The translations under genes were made by a program, and so were the position numbers. From positions 1 to 48,254 of the forward strand of contig NZ_JAPDMU010000007.1 of assembly GCF_026319325.1 (NCBI RefSeq): a stretch of DNA of 48,254 bases, given 5' to 3'. The stretch is from Methylophaga sp. OBS3. GTDB taxonomy: Bacteria > Pseudomonadota > Gammaproteobacteria > Nitrosococcales > Methylophagaceae. The notes under the pieces are model-generated. The model searched no databases and had not been told where the DNA came from. It saw only the letters and a program-made list of their open reading frames with translations. Position 1 is the stretch's first letter. Each line of letters starts with the position of its first letter. Shown one piece after another: positions 8,641 through 16,547 of this stretch.

Positions 8641-8802
8641 TCACAGAACCGTGTTGGGATATTCCGCGATACTAATGCCGGTTTCGGTATCCAATAAAAC
8701 AACATCATAAACTCAACCAAGTGGATTCGTTTCCATATTGATGCTGAACAAAAGCTGCATACCAATAGCGGTAACCATGATCGCACTGCAAGCTTTGAGC
8801 AT
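8641..8802 (-). pseudogene. Short ORF interrupted by one in-frame TGA
   Basis: On the minus strand an ATG at 8800-8802 begins 29 codons (hydrophobic, ending ...NMETNPLG). A TGA at 8713-8715 is followed in the same frame by 23 more codons including DTETGISIAEYPN and a second TGA at 8641. The second half reads like ordinary protein, so this may be a decayed small gene. Alternatives are a real 29-residue membrane peptide or chance. No selenocysteine insertion element is evident. Ribosome-site support is weak. Confidence 0.3.
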
Positions 8803-8849
8803 TTTCTTGCGAAGCCAACCTATAAATATAGGCCGATAGGAGGCCCAAC

Positions 8850-9479
8850 ATGGATTTTATCTGGAAAACATTTTTAAAAGGGCTTGCAGCTCTTTTGCCT
8901 GTTGGCCTGACGTTATATCTCGTCTATTGGCTGGCACTGTCGGCTGAAAAAGCGATAAGCCCGCTTATCAAAGCGTTTATTCCAGATCATTTTTACTGGC
9001 CTGGAATGGGCTTGCTGGCAGCCATCGGCCTTATTTTTGTTATTGGTATTGCCGTAAATGCTTGGTTAGTACAACGCCTGTTTGCCATGGGTGAGTCGAT
9101 GATTGAGCGTATCCCACTTATCAAGTCTATCCATGGTGCGTTGCGTGACTTTATGCATTTTTTCTCGCGCGACAAACAAAAAGATAATCTCAATAATGCT
9201 GTTGCCGTCACGATTGGTGATATCAAACTAATTGGTTTTCAGGTGCGCGATAACGTTACCAATATTCTTGATAGCAATGAGACAGATACTACTGACAAAG
9301 TCGCGGTTTACCTGCCAATGAGTTACCAAATCGGTGGCTATACCGTGCTCATTCCTCGCGAGCAAGTTCAGCCATTAAAAATGGGCAATGAAGATGCCAT
9401 GCGTTGGATATTAACGGCAGGACTTTCAACCAATGATAAAGATACCCGCCAAAAACCGGTAATCGAAATTCACCAGTAA
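8850..9479 (+). CDS. DUF502 family inner-membrane protein
   Basis: This 209-residue protein has TM segments at about 8-30 and 50-73 and the conserved pattern ERIPLIKSIHGALRDF (about 89-104). A soluble domain follows with VAVYLP and the GGYTVLIPREQVQPL motif typical of DUF502. The function of the family is not known; members are widespread membrane proteins in Proteobacteria. The AGGAGG site lies 4-6 bases before the ATG. It is convergent with the SdiA-regulated-type gene that follows. Confidence 0.9.
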   Translation: MDFIWKTFLKGLAALLPVGLTLYLVYWLALSAEKAISPLIKAFIPDHFYWPGMGLLAAIGLIFVIGIAVNAWLVQRLFAMGESMIERIPLIKSIHGALRDFMHFFSRDKQKDNLNNAVAVTIGDIKLIGFQVRDNVTNILDSNETDTTDKVAVYLPMSYQIGGYTVLIPREQVQPLKMGNEDAMRWILTAGLSTNDKDTRQKPVIEIHQ

Positions 9480-9487
9480 CTGAAAGG

Positions 9488-10375
9488 TTATTGCGCCTCA
9501 CCACGGGTAAATTTATAAAACAGGTTAGGCTCACTCACAATATACACAGCATCATCAGGGCCGATGGCAAGTCCTTCGGCCTGTGGAATGCTTGCCTGTA
9601 GTCCATGTGCACCACGACGCAGATTAAGAAAGCTCACCGCCTCACCCGCTAAATCATACTCAACTACCATTTTTGACTCATCACTAAGAAACACAAGATG
9701 CCTTGCATGTTGATCGTGGGTTACTGATGACAAATCTCTGAGCCATAGCCGGCTTTTTCGTTCGGTATGCAATTGTTGGATGACTAATTTATTAGTGCTC
9801 AAAGTCCCTTCAATCAACCCCGTTATTGCCATTACACGAAGTGGATTACGTTCCTGCACCAATAACATACGCTGGTTATGTTCATCCCATGAAATACCTT
9901 CAAGACCTTTATTTCGCTTTCCAGACAAAGCCAAGCTCATCGAGGGCGCATCGGCAGTATCAATATTTGTCGTTGCTGAATCTATGGTGATCCACAACAA
10001 GCGCTGATCTCTTTCATCAATAATGACAAAAAGATTGTCGTGTACATGGCTAATCCCTTCCATATCTTCCACACCTTCAACGGCGATTTTTCGTAGCAAA
10101 TTGCCACTATCATCCAGCTCAACAATATAAGGCTGACCATTCAACACCGAAAATAACGTACCGGTCTCGTGATTAAAGGTCAGGCCAGATAAATCATCAA
10201 TATCGTCAATAGGCTTTGCATCAATGTCTACTTGGTAACTATTAAGGTTAAGTTCTGATGCAGCATTATGCTCATTTAATGAGTACCAAATCAGCGCTTC
10301 GAGCTTAAGCGCGTAGATAGTGCCAGCAACCACCGTCAACAAAGTAATCAAGATAAGAAACAGCTTTCTCAGCAC
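9488..10375 (-). CDS. SdiA-regulated family (YjiK-like) membrane-anchored beta-propeller protein
   Basis: I chose the GTG at 10373-10375 as start; it is preceded by an AAAGGG site and opens directly into a membrane anchor (LRKLFLILITLLTVV). The open frame continues 32 codons further to an ATG at 10469-10471, but those codons run up against the tRNA fragment and look non-coding. The product (about 295 residues) then has propeller-like repeats, e.g. DLSGLTFNHETGTLFSV, EGISHVHDNLFVI, KGLEGISWDEHNQRMLLV and AEGLAIGPDDAVYIVSEPN, which match the SdiA-regulated/YjiK family. Its biochemical role is unclear. In the island-free chromosome it would lie just downstream of the tRNA-Arg gene on the same strand. 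Confidence 0.85.
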   Translation of the reverse strand: MLRKLFLILITLLTVVAGTIYALKLEALIWYSLNEHNAASELNLNSYQVDIDAKPIDDIDDLSGLTFNHETGTLFSVLNGQPYIVELDDSGNLLRKIAVEGVEDMEGISHVHDNLFVIIDERDQRLLWITIDSATTNIDTADAPSMSLALSGKRNKGLEGISWDEHNQRMLLVQERNPLRVMAITGLIEGTLSTNKLVIQQLHTERKSRLWLRDLSSVTHDQHARHLVFLSDESKMVVEYDLAGEAVSFLNLRRGAHGLQASIPQAEGLAIGPDDAVYIVSEPNLFYKFTRGEAQ

Positions 10376-10450
10376 AGGTGCGCCCTTTAGATAAGGTCTA
10401 AAAAAATTGATTAATTTATATGGCGAAGCTGAACAACAGCTTAAAAAGTG

Positions 10451-10535
10451 GAGTATGTGACGTGATAACAAACTGGCGTCCCCGGCAGGAGTCGAACCTG
10501 CGACCTTCCCCTTAGGAGGGGGATTTCACATACTC
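10451..10535. repeat. 10-bp inverted repeat flanking the tRNA remnant
   Basis: GAGTATGTGA (10451-10460) and TCACATACTC (10526-10535) are exact inverted copies on either side of the tRNA 3'-half fragment. One arm is in chromosomal DNA, the other just inside the island. They may be integrase-binding half-sites or chance. Confidence 0.4.
10472..10523 (-). repeat. attL: displaced 3' half of tRNA-Arg(CCU)
   Basis: These 52 bases are identical to 29795-29846, which covers the CCA end, T-arm, variable loop, anticodon loop and most of the anticodon stem of the intact tRNA-Arg. The identity stops where the island begins (ggggga then tttcac instead of cgctct). It is therefore the left attachment site left behind when the first element integrated. 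Confidence 0.92.
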
Positions 10536-10637
10536 TATCACAGCCCAGAAACAAAATAATAAATAAACTATATCAATAGCTTAAAAATAAACACCTGTCT
10601 TATTGAGTTGCGTTAAGTCGCATACTTTCTTGCCATA

Positions 10638-10661
10638 TGTTTACTGATTTGTTTACTGATT
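10638..10661 (+). repeat. Tandem 12-bp repeats, likely integrase arm-type sites (left end)
   Basis: TGTTTACTGATT occurs twice head-to-tail at 10638-10649 and 10650-10661, between attL and the integrase gene. The same 12-mer recurs at the other end of the element (29731-29742) next to a related copy, as expected for arm-type binding sites of a tyrosine integrase. Confidence 0.65.
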
Positions 10662-10699
10662 CCTGTTAAAATTTTGCCATACCCTACAGGAGGATGGCC

Positions 10700-11938
10700 G
10701 TGGGCAAAAGCATTACTACAGATACCCAAATACGCTCTTTGAAGCCCGGAAAAACCCCATACACCAAGACAATACAGAGCAGTAAATTAGATAAAGGTAC
10801 GCTTCTGTTAATCGTTAATCCTGGCGGTAAGAAATCATTTAAAACTCGTTATCGTTATGATGGTAAACAAAAAGGCTTCTATATCGGTTCATACCCAAGC
10901 ACTTCGCTTGCTGAAGCAGTGAAGAGACATAATGAAGCTATGAAGGCCCTGGATGCTGGTCAGGATCCCAAAATATATTTTGCACATAAACTTGCTGACC
11001 TGAAGAATAAAATTAATCTTCAGCAACTTTTCGAAAAATGGCTTGAAGCAAAAAAAACTGACAAAAATCTCTCTCTTCAAACTATATCTCGCCATAAGTG
11101 GAGGTGGGAAAAATATCTCAAAGACGAACTGGCTATCCTCCAAGTTGACGCAACTCAGCGACAACACCTCACAAACACTCTTGAAAAAATTAGAAAAAAA
11201 TCAAAAGAAGAGTCTAGAAAATCACTATCAACACTTAACATGATGTTCAATTATGCTGTCAGTGCGGGGTACATTAGAGACAATCCATTGTTAGGCATAA
11301 AGGCCAGTGATCTTGGCTTGCAAGCATCTAAACCTCGCAACAGATGGTTGAACCTGAGCGAACTAGTGAAACTATGGAAATATCTGGGTGACTTCAAAAA
11401 CAAAATATCGATCCAATCCAGAATCGCAATAAAGATTGCTATTTTGACCGGTGCCAGAAGAACAGAAATAACCCAAATGGAGTGGTCAGAATTGGATTTT
11501 GATTCACAAATATGGACTATCCCAGCGCACAGAGCAAAAAACAAAATTGAGCATGAAATCTTCTTATCAGACCTAAACATTTCTCTTCTGAAACAAATTA
11601 ATGAAACTACTGAGGATTACAAATACGTTTTTGTATCGCCACAAAAAGCTTCTAAAGGGATTGATGAACCGCTAAGTAAGGATGTTTTATCGAGAGTGAT
11701 ACTTAAACATCGAGATGAATTAAAAATTCCCGCGTTCACTTTCCATGATTTAAGACGCTCTGCTGCCACTAACTGGGCAGAAGAACTTAAAATTAATTCT
11801 GATGTTATTGAGTTAATGCTCAATCACAGACCCCAAAATAAGCTTGTAGCTACATATCAAGCGGCCAAAAGAAGTTCTGAACAAAAAGCAGCATGGATAG
11901 AATGGGGTAATTTTTTAGAAAAGAAACTCCTAAGTTAA
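10700..11938 (+). CDS. Tyrosine-recombinase integrase of the first island (P4-type, DUF4102 N-terminus)
   Basis: The N-terminal DUF4102-type domain (IRSLKPGK, GSYPSTSLAEA) is followed by a SAM-like core-binding domain and a catalytic domain with the full set Arg255, His351-x2-Arg354, His378 and Tyr388 (numbered from an ATG at 10694). That ATG directly abuts the AGGAGG ribosome site, so the in-frame GTG at 10700, 6 bases from the site, is the more credible start. The gene is 175 bp from attL and points into the element, typical of integrases for tRNA-targeted islands. All catalytic residues are present, so it may be active. Confidence 0.93.
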   Translation: MGKSITTDTQIRSLKPGKTPYTKTIQSSKLDKGTLLLIVNPGGKKSFKTRYRYDGKQKGFYIGSYPSTSLAEAVKRHNEAMKALDAGQDPKIYFAHKLADLKNKINLQQLFEKWLEAKKTDKNLSLQTISRHKWRWEKYLKDELAILQVDATQRQHLTNTLEKIRKKSKEESRKSLSTLNMMFNYAVSAGYIRDNPLLGIKASDLGLQASKPRNRWLNLSELVKLWKYLGDFKNKISIQSRIAIKIAILTGARRTEITQMEWSELDFDSQIWTIPAHRAKNKIEHEIFLSDLNISLLKQINETTEDYKYVFVSPQKASKGIDEPLSKDVLSRVILKHRDELKIPAFTFHDLRRSAATNWAEELKINSDVIELMLNHRPQNKLVATYQAAKRSSEQKAAWIEWGNFLEKKLLS

Positions 11939-12361
11939 TACAAGTTTTCAAAGAATGGGTTCTCTTCTCATACGTACAGCAAACTCGTTGCGGCAACGTT
12001 GGTTCGCTTGATATTTCAGGGTGACTCCCTAGCTAAGAACCGTAAGTGCAAAAAGAAAATTAGATCCTGAAACTATAGTAATAACTAGGCTATACATAAT
12101 TCACAGGGCTTGCCTGGATAAGCTGGTATTGATAATCAAACTTACCAAATACTATTGAATCTATCTCTAGATTAACTGTCTTAGTAAAATTTCTTCTAAT
12201 GCATAGACAACGTAACTCATTGAATAATATTGTGATAGTTTAGAAGAGCAATCATGGCGTGCAATTCATGCTTAATCTAGCACTCAATCTAATTCAACCA
12301 GTGTTCTTACGGATAACGCTTTACAATGGACTATTAATTCAGCGCATAAATTGGAGAAGGG
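11939..12361. other. Gene-free stretch after the integrase
   Basis: About 420 bp contain no credible ORF, RNA gene or strong dyad. The last 15 bases hold the ribosome site (GGAG) of the decayed gene that follows. Confidence 0.6.
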
Positions 12362-12997
12362 ATGTTTCATTTATTGACGAGATTTAGGGGATGGGGTGAT
12401 CACTCAGGCACTGTTATGACAGATAGGATGCATATCAAAGATAACGATCCTCTAGTCAGTCCCCTCTTAAAAAATGGCAAAACCGATTTGGAGTAGATCA
12501 GGCGCCACCCTGCTTTACTTGTCCAGGAACCGCAGGTTGCCAATCCACAGCCAGCAAGAGTGGTGTACATAGCCGATATTAAAGAGGTCGGGGGCGAATA
12601 CCGGCTTGATTATTATCCTGCAACGGGTATTGATCCGATTCCTGCAAACCGAGCAGTTGAACTGCTACAGGAGACAGGATATTTATGCAGGCGTGCAGAA
12701 GACATCTGGGTGAACCAGCACATTATTCAGGATGTAATGGATTTGATTGCGAAGGCCGAATATGTAGTGTGTGATTTGACCGGTAAAAACCCGAATGTCT
12801 TGTATGAAGTGTGAATTGCTCACTCTTTGGGAAAGAGGGTCATCTTGCTGGCATAGTATATTCAGGATGTACTGCTTGATTTAAGAAGTATTCGTTGCCT
12901 AACCTACCATAACAACGATCAAGGGCGTGAGGAATTAAAAGCGAAGCTTCGAGGCAAGCTGTTGGAAGAGAGTTTTTTTAGGAAACAAGTGCGATGA
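12362..12997 (+). pseudogene. Decayed gene for a nucleoside-deoxyribosyltransferase-like/TIR-like fold protein (three in-frame stops)
   Basis: A GGAG ribosome site precedes the ATG at 12362. One frame then runs for 211 codons to a TGA at 12995-12997, interrupted by TAG at 12494, TGA at 12812 and TAG at 12857. Reading through, the C-terminal half gives AEYVVCDLTGKNPNVLYEV-x-IAHSLGKRVILLA-x-YIQDV, the pattern shared by nucleoside 2-deoxyribosyltransferase-like and related nucleotide-hydrolase proteins (normally NPNVxYELGIAHALGKPVILI). The first and third stops fit CAG-to-TAG changes, the second GGA-to-TGA. No frameshift is needed, so decay is recent. Its original stop overlaps the start of the next gene (ATGA), so the two were once translationally coupled. 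Exact family and substrate are uncertain. Confidence 0.75.
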
Positions 12998-13956
12998 ATA
13001 TGAAGTTAACCTTCGGTCTGTTTATTACATCATTACTGCTGCCCCTGGTAAGTCAGGCGGAGTCTGCTGAGTCATTTGTAGGGGTGAAGCCAGACAAGGA
13101 AAGCTGCAATCACGATAACAATGAGTTTTCCGCTTTACCCTCTATTACTGAAGAGAAGGCACCTTTTATTGATTTGTATGCCGAGGATCTCAATCAACGA
13201 ATAAACAAAAACATTGGTGAGACGTGTCAGATAGACGGGATAGGCATCAAGGGAAGGATTTCAAAAGAGACTTATTTCACCATCAAGCTGGCGCTGGCAT
13301 TGATAGATAAGAGGCCGGAAAGCAAGCGTTCGCTAAAAATCTGGCTTGAGAGTCCTGGCGGTGTTATTCGGGATGCCATGAACATAGGGCGGCTGGTATC
13401 AGCGAACAACATGGAAGCTATGATTCCATTTAATGGTGGCTGTTATAGTTCCTGTGTACTGATCTACGCGGCAGCATCATCACGTTGGGGTATCGGTGAG
13501 TTAGGAATACACAGGCCTTTTTCCTATGAGGTCTCGACCAAAGAAATAACGCATGAGGAATACCTATCACATTACGAGGTGATCTCAGAAGAGATGAGAA
13601 CTTACCTGGCCAGTTACGGCGTCTCCCCCGGACTTGTAGATGAAATGAATGTGATTCCCTCTGATGATATTAAACTCATTGAACTGGGGCAACGAGACAA
13701 GTATGGGCTTGGTATCGAGAACATCGCTTTTGTCGAATACGATAAAGCAAAAACCATCGAGTTGTGTGGTCGGGACTATTATGAGCAACACCTGGCGCAT
13801 AGTCAGTATTTGAAATCCTGTCGTGAACGTCTCCAGGTAACAGGGTTTGATAGTGATGCGCCATGCTGGGAAGAGGCCAAAACGGCCTTTCCTGAGTATA
13901 GACAAGACTTTCAAGGCTGCCAGGTTAAAAAGCACGAAAGGTTTCAAGGCCGTTGA
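12994..13956 (+). CDS. Periplasmic ClpP-like (COG3904-type) predicted serine protease
   Basis: This 320-residue protein has a signal peptide (1-22, LLLPLVSQAES). The central crotonase/ClpP-like fold has SPGGVIRDAMNIGRLV, then NGGCYSSCVLIYAAASSRWG, then LGIHRPFSYE, the order seen in periplasmic ClpP-like proteins where the Ser in C-x-SS-C acts as nucleophile. Cysteines around that Ser and several C-terminal cysteines suggest disulfides. It overlaps the decayed gene upstream and is followed by about 140 bp of non-coding DNA. Its target is unknown. Loss of the upstream partner may leave it without function. Confidence 0.75.
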   Translation: MNMKLTFGLFITSLLLPLVSQAESAESFVGVKPDKESCNHDNNEFSALPSITEEKAPFIDLYAEDLNQRINKNIGETCQIDGIGIKGRISKETYFTIKLALALIDKRPESKRSLKIWLESPGGVIRDAMNIGRLVSANNMEAMIPFNGGCYSSCVLIYAAASSRWGIGELGIHRPFSYEVSTKEITHEEYLSHYEVISEEMRTYLASYGVSPGLVDEMNVIPSDDIKLIELGQRDKYGLGIENIAFVEYDKAKTIELCGRDYYEQHLAHSQYLKSCRERLQVTGFDSDAPCWEEAKTAFPEYRQDFQGCQVKKHERFQGR

Positions 13957-14096
13957 GAATGTGAGGTGGTTTTAGTAAGCGGTAAATTTTGCCTTGGGAT
14001 CGATAAGATATGGATTAAAGTGTATCAAGAGAAGATTGCAGACGACTGCTGAAAAATACTATAAATCAATAGGTTTGTGGCCTATTCAAATTTGAA

Positions 14097-14744
14097 TTAA
14101 ACAATTAGCTTTGAGAGAACCTCATTCTTATATTTCTTGAAATGTGCTTGCTTATAGGCCCTATTAACATACATAGGGTGATAAAAATGGTTCTCAGAGA
14201 ATTTTCTCTTGTAAATAGTGCGAATTTTTTTTGAAGAGTTTACAAAGATATTCTCAGCCACATTGTGTAAGTAATGGTTTTTCAAAACATCTTTTCCAAA
14301 ACCAAAATATGTAGGCTTGTCATTGAAGCGAGTGTATATGTTCTCAGAAAACATAAACTCCGATGAACTGGATGTTTTTTCTATTGCCTCGTGGATATTT
14401 TGGTTCTTTAAATTAAATGTGTTGAATAATTGAATTACGCCATCGAGTGATTGAGTTTTCGCCAAATACCAGCCATTAAATAATTTCTCAATAAACCCCA
14501 TAGTTGAATCAACAGAAAACTCATACCACCAATCGCACATTGGCTGTTCATCGAATCTATTTTCATCATAAAAGCCAGAAATTAGACCGAAATTCTGCTT
14601 TGATATTTTCATCAAAGGCTCAGCACTACCGGGGTTGGCTAGGACTACATTACCAATTAAATTCCAACCTTTTCCAAACTGTAGAAGTGTATTTCTCCTG
14701 TAACTTAATCCATCAAGTTCAAAATATTCAGCGAATACTTTCAA
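14097..14744 (-). CDS. Hypothetical protein, 215 residues
   Basis: I do not recognise the family with confidence. The N-terminal part has GWNLIGNVVLANPGSAEPL, reminiscent of the conserved NPS/NPG strand-loop of DUF1643-type proteins, but the rest is divergent. The protein is aromatic-rich and basic at the C-terminus, with no signal peptide or membrane segment. The gene is AT-rich and lies downstream of the resolvase on the same strand (42 bp gap), so it could be resolvase-associated cargo. Confidence 0.6.
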   Translation of the reverse strand: MKVFAEYFELDGLSYRRNTLLQFGKGWNLIGNVVLANPGSAEPLMKISKQNFGLISGFYDENRFDEQPMCDWWYEFSVDSTMGFIEKLFNGWYLAKTQSLDGVIQLFNTFNLKNQNIHEAIEKTSSSSEFMFSENIYTRFNDKPTYFGFGKDVLKNHYLHNVAENIFVNSSKKIRTIYKRKFSENHFYHPMYVNRAYKQAHFKKYKNEVLSKLIV

Positions 14745-14786
14745 AAACTCCCCCTTTCAATTTGGACAAGTAAGGACCATTCTAAC

Positions 14787-15410
14787 TCAACTCTGAGTAA
14801 GTAGAACTTCTCTGCTTCTTTGTACTGTAGATGGAGCACATCCAACAATCTCAGCAGTCTTTCTGACACTAAAGCCTTTTTTTATCAATTCATGGATTTT
14901 TTTGTGCATGCTTTCATTCAGAGGCCTCCCTTTATACCGCCCTTCAGATCTAGCTTTCTCAATGCCCTGCTTCTGACGTTCTTTCCTTTGTTCATAATCC
15001 TTACGAGCAATAGCTGCAAGCATATCTAACATCATGTTATTGACTGCATCTAACATCCTGGAAGTAAATTCATCTGAATTTGCAGTCTTCATAGCTGCAT
15101 GACTTGTAGGTAAATCAATAGAAACAACCCTTAGACCTTTCGAATTAATACTAGCCCGTAATGACTCCCAGTCATCACGTTTAAGACGGCTGAGACGATC
15201 TACAGACTCCACGAGAATAATGTCACCTTTCATTGAGTCTTTTAATAGTCTCAACAACTCAGGTCGATCTGATTTCGTTCCAGATTCGTTTTCAATAAAC
15301 CAACTGGCAATCTTCTGGTTCGATTCTTTTGCAAACTGTTCTAAAAGGGATTTTGCACGGGCGGCATCTTGCTCTAAGGTAGATGCCCTAAGATAAGCAC
15401 GAATGAACAC
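14787..15410 (-). CDS. Serine recombinase (resolvase/invertase, Tn3-like)
   Basis: This 207-residue protein has the resolvase catalytic domain with nucleophile Ser10 in RAYLRASTLEQD, SGTKSDRPELLRLL and the VESVDRLSRL motif. The long E-helix follows (about 125-160), then a basic linker with YKGRPL and a C-terminal Hin-type helix-turn-helix (KKGFSVRKTAEIVGCAPSTVQRS). It is complete. Its neighbour on the promoter side is a probable res-type site. It may be the remnant of a transposon inside the island, although no transposase is visible. Confidence 0.92.
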   Translation of the reverse strand: MFIRAYLRASTLEQDAARAKSLLEQFAKESNQKIASWFIENESGTKSDRPELLRLLKDSMKGDIILVESVDRLSRLKRDDWESLRASINSKGLRVVSIDLPTSHAAMKTANSDEFTSRMLDAVNNMMLDMLAAIARKDYEQRKERQKQGIEKARSEGRYKGRPLNESMHKKIHELIKKGFSVRKTAEIVGCAPSTVQRSREVLLTQS

Positions 15411-15434
15411 TAGAATACGCTCCTGTACCGATTT

Positions 15435-15517
15435 GGGCTGTATTCATTATACTGTACTCGTATGGATAATAAAATTTATTTATCGATACACCATATCGGA
15501 TAAATTTGGTGTATTCG
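15435..15517. promoter_or_regulatory. Probable res/crossover region of the serine recombinase
   Basis: Upstream of the recombinase there is a dyad, CGATACACCA (15484-15493) and TGGTGTATTCG (15507-15517), and a further TGTATTCATTA-like copy nearer the gene. Clustered, partly inverted 10-12 bp elements just upstream are typical of resolvase-binding subsites. The exact subsite limits are not certain. Confidence 0.45.
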
Positions 15518-15564
15518 TTAATGCATACCCAAAAAGAACAGTAATTTTGGTGAAGACTTTCGTC

Positions 15565-15816
15565 TTATGCTTTTAAGCCGTTAAAGTCTTTTTCGATAGC
15601 TTCGTAATCGACTTTATTCGCCATATCTTTGGTGAATGAATCTGATAGCACACTAGTCAGAGCAGCTTTAAATGGGTACCCCTGATCCATCAAATCAGCA
15701 GTTTGTGCTGCAATATGGTTGTACTCATCAAAACACTCGTTTTCTTTACAACACGTTCCCATAGGATCGTTTTCATACAGTGTTTGGCATAGATTATTGA
15801 ATAGTGTATCCATCAC
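15565..15816 (-). CDS. Small hypothetical protein of the restriction-modification operon
   Basis: This acidic 83-residue protein has a Cys-rich patch (GTCCKENECFDEYN) and a helical C-terminal half. There is no known domain that I recognise. It is the last gene on the minus-strand run hsdM-hsdS-hsdR-YgjP-like, 11 bp after the metallopeptidase stop, so it is probably co-transcribed. Small acidic ORFs at the end of type I loci can be antirestriction-like or regulatory; that is only a guess here. Confidence 0.6.
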   Translation of the reverse strand: MMDTLFNNLCQTLYENDPMGTCCKENECFDEYNHIAAQTADLMDQGYPFKAALTSVLSDSFTKDMANKVDYEAIEKDFNGLKA

Positions 15817-15827
15817 ATTTTTCCCTA

Positions 15828-16541
15828 CTACATGACAAGCCTAGATGAATTTTCTTTCAACCAGTCACGACAATTTTGATAGTCAGGCATAACCCTGGCC
15901 ACTTCATTCCAAAACTCAGGTGAGTGGTCGTTTCTGATTAAGTGACAGAGTTCATGAATCACAACGTAATCAACCATTCGATTGGGAGCCATCATGATCT
16001 GCCAGTTGAATTCCAACTCACCTTTTGGCGTACAACTTCCCCAACGAGATTTGAAGGTTTTAACGCCAACATTAGGCACTTGAACGCCAACAATCGGTGC
16101 AAACCTTTTCACTTTCTCAACAAGCTTTTGTTCAGCTTGTCGCTTGAACCATCTAACAAGAGCATTACGAATGATATGTGGCTGATTACCATCTTGGGGT
16201 ACGGTAACAATCAAACGCCCATTAATTAAACGAACTGGTGTAAAGCTTCCACGTTCGACTTTCAGACGGTAATTTCGTCCTAGGTAGGAAAATGCCTCTC
16301 CCGACACAAATTGCTTGTCACTAACCGGTGACATTTCTCTTTGTAGCGTTATTTTGTGTTTAATCCACTGACGCTTCGACGATAACAGTTCATCAATTTT
16401 TTCTAGTGACGTAGAGATGGGAACAACGACTGAAACAGCACCCTCTTCCACTTTGATATCTGCAGACTTTCGACGGTTGGTACGAATGACTTCTGCAATA
16501 AAGCCATGACCATCAAGGTATTCTGGTTTATGGATCACCAT
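15828..16541 (-). CDS. YgjP-like (DUF45/WLM) zinc metallopeptidase next to hsdR
   Basis: This 237-residue protein has the gluzincin motif HELCH at 196-200, followed by LIRNDHSPEFW, and the conserved SRWGSCTPKGELEFNW (about 165-180) of the YgjP/SprT-like M48 family. Such genes are commonly attached to type I restriction operons, but their role there is not established. It starts 6 bp after the hsdR stop. Confidence 0.88.
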   Translation of the reverse strand: MVIHKPEYLDGHGFIAEVIRTNRRKSADIKVEEGAVSVVVPISTSLEKIDELLSSKRQWIKHKITLQREMSPVSDKQFVSGEAFSYLGRNYRLKVERGSFTPVRLINGRLIVTVPQDGNQPHIIRNALVRWFKRQAEQKLVEKVKRFAPIVGVQVPNVGVKTFKSRWGSCTPKGELEFNWQIMMAPNRMVDYVVIHELCHLIRNDHSPEFWNEVARVMPDYQNCRDWLKENSSRLVM

Positions 16542-16547
16542 ATTGGA

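Noticed and set aside
10376..10471. Longer N-terminus of the SdiA-regulated-type protein
   Set aside because: The extra 32 codons abut the tRNA scar and precede a GTG with a ribosome site that opens directly into the membrane anchor.
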